Shown piece by piece: positions 11,586 through 24,082 of a stretch of DNA of 64,000 nucleotides. Each line of letters opens with the position of its first letter. The first letter of the stretch is position 1. The stretch is from contig NC_088915.1 in assembly GCF_963576675.1 (NCBI RefSeq), forward strand, positions 32,083,501 to 32,147,500, read 5' to 3'. Both the position numbers and the translations under genes were made by a program. The notes beneath the pieces were generated by a model, which saw only the letters and a list, made by a program, of their open reading frames with translations, made no database searches and was not told the origin of the DNA. Source of the stretch: Euphorbia lathyris (taxonomy: Eukaryota; Streptophyta; Magnoliopsida; Malpighiales; Euphorbiaceae).

Positions 11586-13067
11586 GTGGAGCCTATTATT
11601 AAGAATTTCTTCGTCAAGAAGATATTAAAAAGTTATTCTTGAGCAAAGTAATAGAAATATAGATTAATTTTACTGTATAAGAAATAAGATAAAAAAAATT
11701 ATTTTCAAAATTATTTTCAAAATGGAGGACTACTACAGTAAATAAACCACTTTGTCTATCTTATACAATGCCAAAATCCAACTATTGCGCAGGTAGCAGA
11801 TCTTAAGCATGACTCACTACTATTGAGTAGATAGCCTTACTCAAGTGCATAATATTGGTAAATAGTAACATAAAATTAAGTGTTTAAAATTACTATTTAA
11901 TATTTTTTTATTCTATTTTTTTATTTTATATCTTATATTTTCAATCTGATTTCTTGTTTAGAATGAATCCTATCACTAAACATTTCTTCATCAAATAAGA
12001 GTATGGCATGTTATACTTCAGCGAAGTAAAAAAATGATTATTTCCGGTAAGAGCAATTTGGATTAACCCAGTTTAAATTCCAGAGGATGGAACACAAGAC
12101 AAATATGGTAAAATAATTTTATTTTGAATCTCTCAATTATGTCATTTTTTAATCATATTATTAATTATTAATTAATTAAATTTTGTCAAATGTAGGATGT
12201 GTTGCAAATAGTTTTGCTTCTATAATTGAAGTAAATATTTGCTTAAAAATTGGAATACCATACACTAATTTTAAAGGTAAATGCACTTTCTCCCTTAATC
12301 CATCTTTTGTTACGGATCATCCTAAAAACAATCCATTAAAACCAAATCAAAATGTTCTTGAGGATATACTCGAATATTGCACGGAATTATATATAGAGAT
12401 TGGTGATGGTAAGGCGGCTAGACTCATAGATTGGGAAGAGTTAAATGTACCATTGCTTTGCTGTTTTAATATAGCATCGACTGAGACTTTTAATGACTAT
12501 TTAAAACTAATCGGCACCAAATTCTCAATAAGGATAAAGATCCAGAAGTATTTGCAGAGACGACATTAGAGGGGTGATGGGGAGAGCAGTATGTAGTGCT
12601 AGTCTACGGGGTACGAAAGATAGATAAAAGTGAATTAAGTTTAAACAACTGTTTATACTATTTAGTATATATTCTTCCGAATCTGCTTTCTCCAAATGTA
12701 TCACCCGAGTGATTTTGAAAATTTATTGGGAAGAGTTAAATGTACCATTGCTTTCCTGTTTTAATATAGCATCGACTGAGACATTTAATAACTATTTAAA
12801 ACTAATCGGCACCAAATTCTCGATAAGGATAAAGATCCAGAAGTATTTGCAGAGACGACATTAGAGGGGTGATGGGGAGAGCAGTATGTAGTGGTAGTCT
12901 ACGGGGTAGGAAAGATAGATAAAAGTGAATTAGGTGAAAATAAGCCCTTAAAGTATCTTAATTTCCAAAATCACCCGGGTGATACATTTGGAGAAAGCAG
13001 ATTTGGAAGAATATATACTAAATAGTATAAACAGTTGTTTAAACTTAATTCACTTTTATCTATCTTT
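11586..13067 (+). pseudogene. Array unit 4: papain-fold-like gene, rearranged
   Basis: The first exon start is GTG (11586). The last exon starts at 12196 but lacks the segment after DWEE that sister copies have. After 12620 it is scrambled by an inverted duplication: part of the 3' end appears backwards at 12620-12715, and then the sequence restarts and repeats 12430-12620. No usable reading frame remains. Confidence 0.5.
12430..13067. repeat. Local duplication with ~100-bp inverted repeat inside unit 4
   Basis: The segment 12962-13067 (atttggagaaagcagatttg...) is the near-perfect reverse complement of 12620-12715. Between them lies a direct second copy of 12430-12620. This direct-inverted-direct structure is typical of template switching at a replication fork and exists in no other unit. 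Confidence 0.8.
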
Positions 13068-13404
13068 CATATACTTGTATCTTATAACCATTACAAGAAA
13101 TTATACTGTTAGGAAACATTCTAGTTAATAAAACAATAACACACTTATTAAAAAGAATTCAAAAGTAACATATACTCTATTTTTTACTTGTTATATCTCC
13201 TATCTTCTTTCTTGTTTATTTTTTAGAAAAATGTTAGGATTTGTTTATTTGTTTTGTGTTCTATCTTTTTCCTTGTTTCTTTCTCAACAATATCTTAGAA
13301 TTTTTTGGAAATATTGTTAAATTGTTTAGTTAATTTATCTTTTTTTTATTATGTCAAAATTTGTTTATTGTTGATTTTTTCTTATTTTCCTGTTAAAATG
13401 CAAA

Positions 13405-14676
13405 ATGGAGCCTATTATCGAAAATTTCTTCATCCAAGAAGATATTAAAAAGTTGTTCTTGAACAACGTAATAGAAATATAGATTAATTTTACTGTAGAA
13501 GAAATAAGATAAAAAAAATTAGTTTAAAAATTATCTTCAAAATGGAGGACTATTACTGTAAACAAACCACTATTTCCATTTTATACAATTCCAAAATCCA
13601 ACTATTGCATACGTAGCAACTCTTAACCATAACTCATTACTATTTAGTAAATAGCCTTACTCAAGTGCATGATATTGGTAAGTAGTAGGAGAAGATTAAG
13701 TATTTAAAATTACTAATTAATATTTTTCTATATTCTATTTTTTTTATTTTATATCTTATATTTTCAATACGCTTCTTGTGTAGAATGAATCATATCACTA
13801 AATATTTCTTCATCAAATAAGGGACTGACATATTATACTTCAGCGAAGTAAAGGAAAGATTATTTCCGGTAAGGGCAATTTGGATTAACCCAGTTTGTAT
13901 TGCAAAGGCGTGAACACAAGACGAATATGGTAAAATAATTTTATTTTCAATCTCTCAATTATGTCATTTTTTTACTTCATATTATTAATGATTAATTAAT
14001 TAAATTTTGTCAAATGGAGGATGTGTTGCGAATAGTTTTGCTTCTATAATGGAAGCAAATATTTGCTTAAAAACCGGAATACCATACACTGATTTTAAAG
14101 CTAAAGATACTTTCTCCCTTAATCAATCATTTGTTACGGATCATCCTAAAAACAACCCATTAAAAGCAAATCAAAATGTGCTTGATGATATACTCTAATA
14201 TTGCACGGAATTAAATATAGAGATTGTTGATGGTAAAGCGGCTAGACCCATAGATTGGGAAGAGATCAATGACAGAAATACATCGGTACCTTTAAATGTA
14301 CCGTTATTTTTCTGTTTTAATATAGCATCAAATAAGGCATTTAATAACTTATTGAAAAATAATCGACACCAAATTCTCAGTAAGTATAAAGATCAGAAAT
14401 ATTTGCAGAGACGGCATTAGAGGGGGGATGGGTAGAGCAGTATGTAGTGATAGTCTATGGGGTAGGAGAGATAGATAAAAGTAAACTAGGTGAAATAAGC
14501 CCTTAAAGTATCTTAATTTCCAAAATCACTCGGGTGATACGTTTGGAGAGGGCGGATTCGAAAGAATATATACTAACTTATATAACCACTTGTTTAAACT
14601 TAATATTCAAATTGTAGAAAGTCAACTGTCAAAGATGATAGATCGAGAGGGTTTCATCTAGTGGTGCCAATATTAA
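13405..14676 (+). pseudogene. Array unit 5: papain-fold-like gene, decayed
   Basis: The first exon keeps its ATG (13405) and reads MEPIIENFFIQEDIKKLFL. The last exon starts at 14020 behind a GAG acceptor. A GAA-to-TAA change stops it near 14197, with indels further on. The stop used by sister copies is at 14674. Confidence 0.5.
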
Positions 14677-15249
14677 GTACTATTATATCCGAACTTTAAT
14701 TTATTATTATGTTAAGTTCTATGACTTCTGAACTCTTATTTATTGTATTTTGTATTCTTGCTTTTGTCTTATTGAACACTAATCTTAATTCAGCTTTGTT
14801 TTTTAGGTAATTTATGAGATTGAAAAATATCTATTATACATTTCATTATACATTTCATTCTTTATTTTTTTATTATTTTCATATACTTGTATATTATAAC
14901 GATAACGAGAAATAATACTGCCTAACATATATCCTAATTAATAACTCAATGACACACTTGTTAAAAAGAATCCAAAAGTGACATATACTCCATATTTTTT
15001 TTTATTTGTTATATCTACTATCTTCTTTCTTGTTTATTTTTCAGAAAAATGTTAGGATTTGTTTATTGATTTTATATTCTATCTTTTTCCTTGTTTCTTT
15101 CTCAACAATATCTTAGAATTTTTCGGAAATATTGTTAAATTGTTTTTTTTTAAAAAACTTTACAATTTGATTAGTTAATTTATCTTTTGTTTATTATTTC
15201 AAAATTTGTTTATTGTTGATTTTTTCTTATTTTCTTGTTAAAATACAAA

Positions 15250-16439
15250 ATGGAGCCTATTATCGAAAATTTATTCGTCCAAGAAGATATTAAAAAGTTG
15301 TTCTTGAGCAAAGTAATGGACATATAGATTAATTTTATTGTATAAGAAATAATATAAAAAATTAGTTTAAAAATTATCTTCAAAATTGAGGACTATTACT
15401 TTAAACAAACCACTTTTTCCATTTTATAAAATTCCAAATTCCAACGTTGAGTACGTAGCAGCTCTTAACCATAACTCACTACTATTTAGTAGATAGCCTT
15501 AATCAAATGCATGATATTGGTAAGTAGTAGGAGAAGATTAAATATTTAAAATTACTATTTAATATTTTTTTTTTATTTTATATTTTCAATCTGTTTTCTT
15601 GTACAGAATTAATCCTACCACTAAATATTTCTTCATCATATAAGAGATTGACATATTATACTTCAGTAAAGTAAAGGAAGGATTATTTCCGGTAAGGGCA
15701 ATTTGGATTAACCTCGTTTGTATTCCAGAGGCTAGAACACAAGACGAATATGGTAAAATAATTTTATTTTCAATCTCTCAATTATGTCATTTTTTTACTT
15801 CATATTATTAATGATTAATTAATTAAATTTTGTCAAATGCAGGATGTGTTCAGAAAGTTTTGTTTCTATAATGGAAGCAAATATTTGCTTAAAAACCGGA
15901 ATACCATACACTGATTTTAAAGCTAAAGTTACTTTCTCCCTTAACCCATCATTTGTTACGGATCATCCTAAAAACAACCCATTAAAAGCAAATCAAAATG
16001 TGCTTGAGGATATACTCGAATATTGCAAAAAAAATTAAATATAGAGATTGGTGATGGTAAGGCGCAAGACTCATAGATTGGGAAGAGACCAATGTCAGAA
16101 ATACACCGGTACCTTTAAATGTACCATTGTTTTGCTATTTTAATATATCATCGACTAAGGCATTTAATGACTTATTTAAAAATAATCGGAACCAAATTCT
16201 CGATAAGGAGATCAGAAATATTTGCGGAGACGACAGTAGAGGTGGGATTGGGAGAGAAGTATGTAGTGCTAGTCTACAAGTTAGGAGAGATAGATAAAAG
16301 TGATCTAAGTGAATATAAGCCTCTAAGTGAATATACTAACTTGTATAACCAGTTGTTTAAACTTAATATTCAAATTCAAGAAAGACAACTTTTAAGGAGG
16401 ATGGATGTAGGTGCTCCAACTAATGGGGGCCAATATTAA
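15250..16439 (+). pseudogene. Array unit 6: papain-fold-like gene, decayed
   Basis: The ATG of exon 1 is kept (15250). In the last exon (15843-16439) the Cys-Val-Ala-Asn region is altered to MCSESF. Indels near 16025 and 16065 break the frame. About 60 bp, including the FQNHSGDTFGEGG segment, are deleted near 16325. Confidence 0.5.
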
Positions 16440-16968
16440 GTGCTATTACTTCTGAACTTTAATTTATTATTATGTAAAGAGTTATGACTTCTGAACTCTT
16501 ATTTATTGTATTTTGTATTCTTGTTTTGTCTTATTGAACAATTATCTTAATTTAACTTTGTTTCTTTTAGTTCATTTATGAGATTGAAAAATATCTATTA
16601 CACATTTTATTTTTTATTTTTTTATTATTTTCATATACTTGTATATTATAATGATAACGAGAAATTATACTGTTAGGAAAATTCTAGTTAATAAAACAAT
16701 AACACACTTATTAAAAAGAATCCAAAAGTAACATATACTTTATTTTTTTATTTGTTATATCTCATATCCTTTTTCTTGTTTATTTTTTAGAAAAATGTTA
16801 GGATTTGTTTATTTGTTTTGTCTTCTATCTTTTTCCTTGTTTCTTTCTCAACAATATCTTAGAATTTTTCGGAAATATTGTTAAATTGTTTAGTTAATTT
16901 ATCTTTTTTTATTATTTCAAAATTTGTTTATTGTTGATTTTTTTCTTATTTTCTTGTTCAAATGCAAA

Positions 16969-18235
16969 ATGGAGCCTATTATCAAAAATTGCTTCGTCCA
17001 AGAAGATATTAAAAAGTTGTTTTTGAGCAAAGTAATTGAAATATAGATTAATTTTACTGTAGAAGAAATAAGATAAAAAATTAGTTTAAAAATTATCTTC
17101 AAAATGGGGGATCATTACTGTAAATAAACCATTTTGTCCATTTTATACAATACCTAAATCCAACTATTGCGTAGTTAGCAGCTTTTAACAATGACTCACT
17201 ACTATTAAGTAGTTAGACTTACACAACTGCATGATACTGGTAAGTAGTAGGAGAAGATTAAGTTTTTAAAATTAATATTTAATATTTTTCTATCTTCTAT
17301 TTTTTTTTATATCTTATATTTTCAATCTGCTTTCTTGTGCAGAATGAATCCTATCACTAAACATTTCTTCATCAACTAAGGGACTGACATGTTATACTTT
17401 AGCAAAGTAAAGGAATGATTATTTCCCGTAAGAGCAATTTGGATTAACCCAGTTTGTATTCCAGAGGCTACAACACAAGATAAATATGGTAAAATAATTT
17501 TATTTTCAATCTCTCAATTATGTCATTTTCTTACTTCATATTATTAATTATTAACTAACTAAATTTTGTGAAATGCAAGATGTGTTACGAATAGTTTTGC
17601 TTCTATAATGGAACAAATATTTGCTTAAAAACTGGAATACCATACACTGATTTTAAAGCTAAATGAACTTTCTCCCTTAACCCATCATTTGTTACGGATC
17701 ATCCTAAAAACAACCCATTAAAAACCAAATCAAAATTTGCTTGAGGATATACTCGAATATTGCACGAAATTAAATATAAAAATTGCTGATGGTAAGGTGA
17801 CTAGATTCATAGATTGGGAAGAGATCAATGACAGAAATACACCGGTACCTTTAAATGTACCATTTATTTGCTGTTTTAATATAGCATCGACTAAGGCATT
17901 TAATGACTTATTTAAAAATAATCTGCACCAAATTCTCGGTAAGGATAAAGATCAAAAATATTTGCAGAGACGACATTAGAGGGGGATGGGGAGAGCAGTA
18001 TGTAGTGGTAGTCTACGGGGTAGGAGAGATAGATAAAAGTGAACTAAGTGAAGATAAGCCCTTAAAGTATCTTAATTTCCAAAATCACTCGGGTGATACG
18101 TTTGGAGAAGGCGGATTCGGAAGAATATATACTAACTCGTATAACCAATTGTTTAAATTTAATATTCAAATTGTAGAAAGTCAACTGTTAAGGAGGATGG
18201 ATCGAGGGGCTTCAACTAGTGGGGGCCAATGTTAG
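16969..18235 (+). pseudogene. Array unit 7: papain-fold-like gene, decayed
   Basis: The ATG of exon 1 is kept (16969). The acceptor of the last exon is lost (cag to caa near 17577), one base is missing near 17611, and a TGA replaces a Gly codon near 17664. The 3' half from 17980 is well preserved up to the stop at 18233. The penultimate codon is Cys instead of Tyr. Confidence 0.5.
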
Positions 18236-18478
18236 GTGCTATTATATACGAACTTTAATTTATTATTATGTTAAGTCCTATGACCTCAGAACTCTTGTTT
18301 ATTGTATTTTGTGTTCTTGCTTTTGTCCTATTGAATAATGATCTTAATTCAATTTTGTTTCTTTTAGTTAATTTATGAGATTGAAAAATATCTATTACAC
18401 ATTTCATTTTGCATTTTTTATTAATTTCATATACTTGTATATTATAACGATAACGAGAAATTATACTGCCAGACATAT

Positions 18479-21247
18479 TGTCACACCCGACCCTAAACCA
18501 CATCAGGCAGGATGAAGAGACAAGATAACGAACACATGATCCTCTACAGTACGGTCGCAATTTCTAAGAAAATAACCCCTAACTTAATATATAAGCATTT
18601 ATCAAGTTTACCACCATTAAATTAACAAAATTACTTCATAATACTGTAAAACCTGCACCTAGGCATTTCAAATGATGTAGTCATCAAACCATTCTTGAAA
18701 ACCAAATTCATTCAGCAATAACGTCAAATCTATATTTCTATCACTTAATTCCTACACTACACGAACAAATAATTTTGTAATTTATCTATTAGCTAATCTA
18801 ATAGTCTAATAAACTCTTGACAAATCGAACTATAACTTATTTCCTTTACTTTTGCTCTCTAGTCGTTATTCTATTCTTAAACTCCGGTTCTCTCTACAAT
18901 ATTATAAAATCTATATCTCTATCATAAAATTTATCACATCACACGAATGTGGCAATCTTAACACTTGTATATTTACTCATCTAATTTAATAGTCAATACA
19001 CCGAAATAAGTATTTTCCTTAAACTCTCAAAGTTAAGATATCTATTTGGCTTGGACTCGATAATACATTATTATCAAGCTTCCTACGTATCCCAACGTTT
19101 TCAAATAGGGAATCAAAGCCACGTAGTTCTCTTGATTAAATTGAAGAATAATTGTGCATTAAAACAAAGAATCATTTAAGGACCCATATTAAATCATTCA
19201 GAGATATGAAATCTTTGTAAAAGCATCAAAGGGAAAATTAAAGAACATATTCTTCAATGAAAAGTGAAGACTCTTGAGAAAAACATAGAAAAACAAATGC
19301 AACTAACAATAGCAAGCCATTATTTATTAGTTATCAAGAAGCCTGAATCAAAGTTCACATAAAAATAACTTGTATGGTTTATTTTGTAGTGAGAATTTGT
19401 AATAACTCATATCCTCACTTCAGCATTATTTATTCCTACTTAGGCCTTATGGTCTGGTTTTTCCAACTATCATACTTTGATGTATTCTTTAATTATCAAC
19501 TCCTTTGTTTTCATTTTAATGGTTCTTTCTTAATTTCCGTTCAAGACTAACCTTCAATAATTTCTCCTAATTTCCACAAGTTTCAACCACTATTTAATAT
19601 TCACTCCATCTTACCAAAAACTTATACTCTTTTTATTTAATTCCTTAATTCTTAATCAGGTTTATTAAATTATACATTATTTATTGACATAATTAACACA
19701 TCTCCAATGATGGAGCATTGAACCATTTTGATCTAACACTTAGGGACTAATCCTAAATCAGCCATGTGAATTACCTAATAAGCATTGCTGCTTAATTGAG
19801 CTTCAAAGAAACCAATTGCACATAACACAATACCTATTTCAATCCCATATTTGAGCCATTTTTCCTACAATAATTTAGCTATTGTGGCATGAAATCCAGA
19901 GTCCCTTTCGGTTTGATCAACTAAAACAACTACAGTAGATAAAAGGGATTAAGTAAGACACACAAGTGAAAACTACGAAAGCAAATAAAGCTGTTGGGAA
20001 TGTCTTTAAATATCTAACATGGCAACAAAACATTTGTACTCAAGTCTAGTATCATTTTTAACAAAACAGAATAACTCCAAAATCTCATACGACTCTATTG
20101 AACACAAATTAAACATCTCTAATATGAAAATCCCATAAAATCAATCCTAACAATTCAAACTTAAAACCAACTCAAATACTGAAACTATTCTTTTTACTGA
20201 AAAAAAAGAAAACAACATCTAAAATCTACCAAAAACCCAAAAATCAGTCGAGGGGTCATCTCCCTCCTCTTTTCAGTTTTAGCCCGAACCTAAACCGAAC
20301 AGCTACATGGACTTGCTTATTTCAGGAACTCAAATGCAGAAACACCATAAACACAGAAACATCATAAAAAGAACATTTCTACACTTAAAATCCATCAAAC
20401 AGGGCGAGAATCAGAGCCTTAAGGCTCTTATTCACAAAAATATCACCTGCATAACCCAAACAAAATTAGAACTACTCTCCTCCATACCTGCATGTCGAGA
20501 TCCGGCCAAAGGGAGAATGTAAAGGTGCTAAGAATAATTATCAGTGATCGATTTCCCTTAGTAAGGGTCAGAATACCCTAGATAAACCCAAAAATGAGGA
20601 CTCTGAAGCCAATCGCCCCATTTAGCCTTAGTGAAAGTGAGTGAAACACGCTGAAATCACGTGAAACAGAGAGAAAGAGCCGTTAACCACCGAAAATCAG
20701 GAGAAAATCGAATCAAATCAGAACAACAACCCTTCAGCTATGGAATAGGAAGGCTGGAGAAACAAGAATCAAACTCCTAATATCTTCTTGTATTCGAGAG
20801 AGAGAGAGAGAGAAGGGAAGAAAGGAAATGAAACGTCTAGATATATTCTGGAAGAATCGGTTTCTTCTCTCAACAATAAAAGAGAGTGAGCAATTAATTC
20901 TCCCCAAATATCCAAATAAATCCCTAAATTTTAAAGTTATTGTAAAACTTATTTAGTTGTTTGATAACCTTTTAATTTATTCCCCTAATTTATTAAAAGG
21001 TGCAATTAAGTCATTTAGTATTACAATTCTCCTCCGTTTTAATTTATTCTAACATTTCACTTTATTATTTCGATCACAAAAATTTATCATATATAACACA
21101 TCTCGATTCTTATTAAGTTCACACATAAAATATAAGCTTATTAAACCAAAGGTGTTATCTCGGATTATTCAAATAATGAATTGGAGATATACAATCCAAT
21201 ATCAATTTATAAAAGAAAAATAGATATTTTTTGACACGGACGTGACA
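18479..21247. mobile_element. 2.77-kb solo LTR (or LTR-like element)
   Basis: The insertion is bounded by a perfect 5-bp duplication, catat (18474-18478 and 21248-21252), and by TGTCAC...GTGACA termini, the TG...CA signature of an LTR. I find no gag or pol and no internal second LTR, so a solo LTR left by recombination is the simplest reading. A (ga)n microsatellite lies near 20797. The short open frame at 20307-20522 shows no family motif. Confidence 0.75.
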
Positions 21248-21796
21248 CATATATCCTAGTTAATAACTCAATGACACTTATTAAAAAGAATCCAAAAGTG
21301 ACGTATACTCCATATTTTTTTCTTCTATTTGTTATATCTCCTATTTTTTTTCTTGTTTATTTTTCAGAAAAATGTTAGGATTTATTTATTTGTTTTATCT
21401 TCTATCTTTTTCCTTGTTTCTTTCTCAACAATATATTAGAATTTTTCGGAAATATTGTTAAATTATTTTTTAAAAAACTTTACAATTTGATTAGTTAATT
21501 TATCTTTTGTTTATTATTTCAAAATTTGTTTATTGTTGATTTTTTCTTATTTTCTTGTTAAAATGCAAAATGGAGCCTATTATCGAAAATTTCTTCGTCC
21601 AAGAAGATATTAAAAAGTTGTTCTTCAGCAAAGTAATGGAAATATAGATTAATTTTAGGGTATTGCTATTCACCGCACCCAAATTCAGTTCCACCACACC
21701 CTCTTGACCAATTGCCCTTCTCATTTTATTTCATCCAAAACCTTAAAAACTCTCTCTCCCTTTCTCTCCCCAGCAAAAATCTCGGATTTTACAAAA

Positions 21797-22196
21797 ATGG
21801 ACCCAAGTATTCCCGAAGATAATGATTTCGAACACGAGGTAATATTACGATTCTTAAATATGTGTCTGATTAATTTTTTAATTTTTTTTTCGGTTTTTGC
21901 CTGAACGGGTAGAGCGTACTCCCGTTCCGTATGCCGAACGGATGAACTACACGTTCGGCCTAGGGAACGAGCAGTATGCGCCACCCGTTCCACCGATGGA
22001 ACAGGTGGTACGCGCTGCCCGTTCCACCTTGGAACGGGCAGTACGCGCTGCCCGTTTCCACCCATGGTGAAACGGGCAGGCTGCCCGTTCAGGCAAAAAA
22101 TGGGGAGAAATTGCCCCGGACTATTTTTTTAATTTTTAATGTACATTATTATAACCTATTATGCATTTTTTGTATATTCAGGTACCGATGATTTGA
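21797..22196 (+). pseudogene. Mini-gene of element A (18 codons in two exons)
   Basis: Exon 1 (21797-21838) reads MDPSIPEDNDFEHE and ends GAG|GTAATA in phase 0. A plausible acceptor, tatattcag, at 22181 leads to exon 2 (22182-22196), which stops after four codons. The exon keeps the start and acidity of the first exons of the MULEs at 35970 and 61155, so it is probably the relic of a transposase-type gene whose body was deleted. Expression is unproven. Confidence 0.4.
21904..22090. repeat. GC-rich inverted-word array in intron 1 of element A
   Basis: Words of the form cccgttccacc and ggaacgggcag alternate with gtacgcgctgcc. They create nested hairpins, for example cgttccaccttggaacg near 22020. 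GC content is far above the AT-rich surroundings. Confidence 0.8.
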
Positions 22197-24082
22197 GAGA
22201 ATTTGAATTTTAGCTCGGTTTTTTGAAAATCCTGAGAAGGTAGAGAGGATTTGAGAGAATTTGAATTTTTTGTTAGAAAAAGTGAGGAGGGCAAATATGT
22301 CAAAAATGGGCGGTGGACCGAAATTTGGGTGCGGTATATAGCACCCCACTTAATTTTATTGTAGAAGAAATAATATAAAAAATTATCTTCAAAATGGAGT
22401 ACTATAACTGTAAACAAACCACTTTGTCCATTTTATACAATGCCAAAATTCAGCTATTGCGTAGGCAGCAGCCCTTAACCATGACTCAATACTATTGAGC
22501 AGATAGCCTTACTCAAGTGCATTATATTGGTAAGTAGTAGGAGAAGATTAAGTGTTTAACATTAATATTTAATATTTTTCTATATTCTTTATTTTTATTT
22601 TATATCTTATATTCTCAATCTGCTTTCTTGTGCAGACTATCACTAAACATATCTTCATTAAATAAAGGACTGACATGTTATACTTTAGCGAAATAAAGGA
22701 ATGATTATTTCCCATAAGGTCAATTTGGATTAACCCAGTTTGTATTTCAGAGGCTTGAACAAAAGACGAATATGGTAACATAATTTTATTTTTTAATCTC
22801 TCAATTATGTCATTTTTTTTACTTCATATTATTAATTATTAATTAACTAAATTTTGTCAAATGCAGGATGTGTTGCGAATAGTTTTGTTTCTATAATGGA
22901 AGCAAATATTTACTTAAAAACCGGAATATCATATACTGATTTTAAAAGTAAAGGTACTTTCTCCCTTAACCCATTATTTGTTACGGATCATCCTAAAAAC
23001 AACCCATTAAAACCAAATCAAAATGTGCTTAAGGATATACTCGAATATTACATGTAAATATATATAGAGATTGGTTATGGTAAGGCGACTAGACTTATAG
23101 ATTGTGAAGAGATCAATGACAGAACTACACCGATACCTTTAAATGTACCATTGTTTTGCGGTTTTAATATAGCATTGACTAAGGCATTTAATGACTTAGT
23201 TAAAAATAATCTGCACCAAATTCTCGGTAAGGATAAAGATCAGAAATATTTACAGAGACGACATTAGAGGGGGGATGGGAGAGCAGTATGTAGTGGTAGT
23301 CTACGGGGTCGGAGAGATAGATAAAAGTGAACTAGGTGAAGATAAGCCCTTAAAGTATCTTAATTTCTAAAATCACTCGGGTGATACGTTTGGAGAAGGC
23401 GGATTCAGAACAATATATACTAACTCGTATAACGAGTTGTTTGAACTTATTATACAAGATGTAGAAAGTCAACTGTCAATGAGGATGAATCGGGGAGCTT
23501 CAACTAGTGGGGACCAATATTAAGTGTTATTACTTCTGAACTTTAATTTATTATTATGTTAAGTGCTATGACTTCTGAACTCTCTTTTTTATTGTATTTT
23601 GTATTCTTGCTTTTGTCTTATTGAACAATGATCTTAATTCAACTTTGTTTCTTTTAGTTCACTTATGAGATTGAAAAATATCTATTACACATTTTATTTT
23701 GCATTTTTTTTATTTTCATATACTTGTATATTATAACGATAATGAGAAATTATACTGCCAGACATATATCATAGTTAATAAAACAATGACCCATTTATTA
23801 AAAAGAATCTAAAAGTAACATATACTCCATATTTTTTTTCTATTTGTTATATCTCCTATTTTCTTTCTTGTTTCTTTTTTAGAAAAAAATAGGATTTGTT
23901 TATTTGTTTTATCTTGTATCTTTTTCCTTGTTACTTTTTCAACAATATCTTAGAATTTTTCGGAAATATTGTTAAATTGTTTTTTTAAAAACTTTCCAAT
24001 TTGATTAGTTAATTTATCTTTTGTTTATTATTTCAAAATTTGTTTATTGTTGATTTTTTTTATTTTCTTGTTAAAATGCAAA

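Larger units (their letters stand above)
21658..22349 (+). mobile_element. Non-autonomous MULE with mini-exon and palindromic array (element A)
   Basis: Perfect 9-bp duplication ttaatttta (21649-21657 and 22350-22358). The ~60-bp terminal inverted repeats share ccgcacccaaattc near both ends. Sister array units show the uninterrupted target, which proves the insertion. Inside is a short ATG exon, a GC-rich palindromic array in the intron, and a short second exon. No transposase is present. Confidence 0.88.
21570..23523 (+). pseudogene. Array unit 8: papain-fold-like gene, interrupted by a MULE
   Basis: The ATG of exon 1 is kept (21570), but the 692-bp element at 21658-22349 is inserted just after exon 1. 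The last exon runs 22867-23523. It has lost bases around the EYC segment, creating a stop near 23055, and has TAA for CAA near 23369. Confidence 0.5.
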
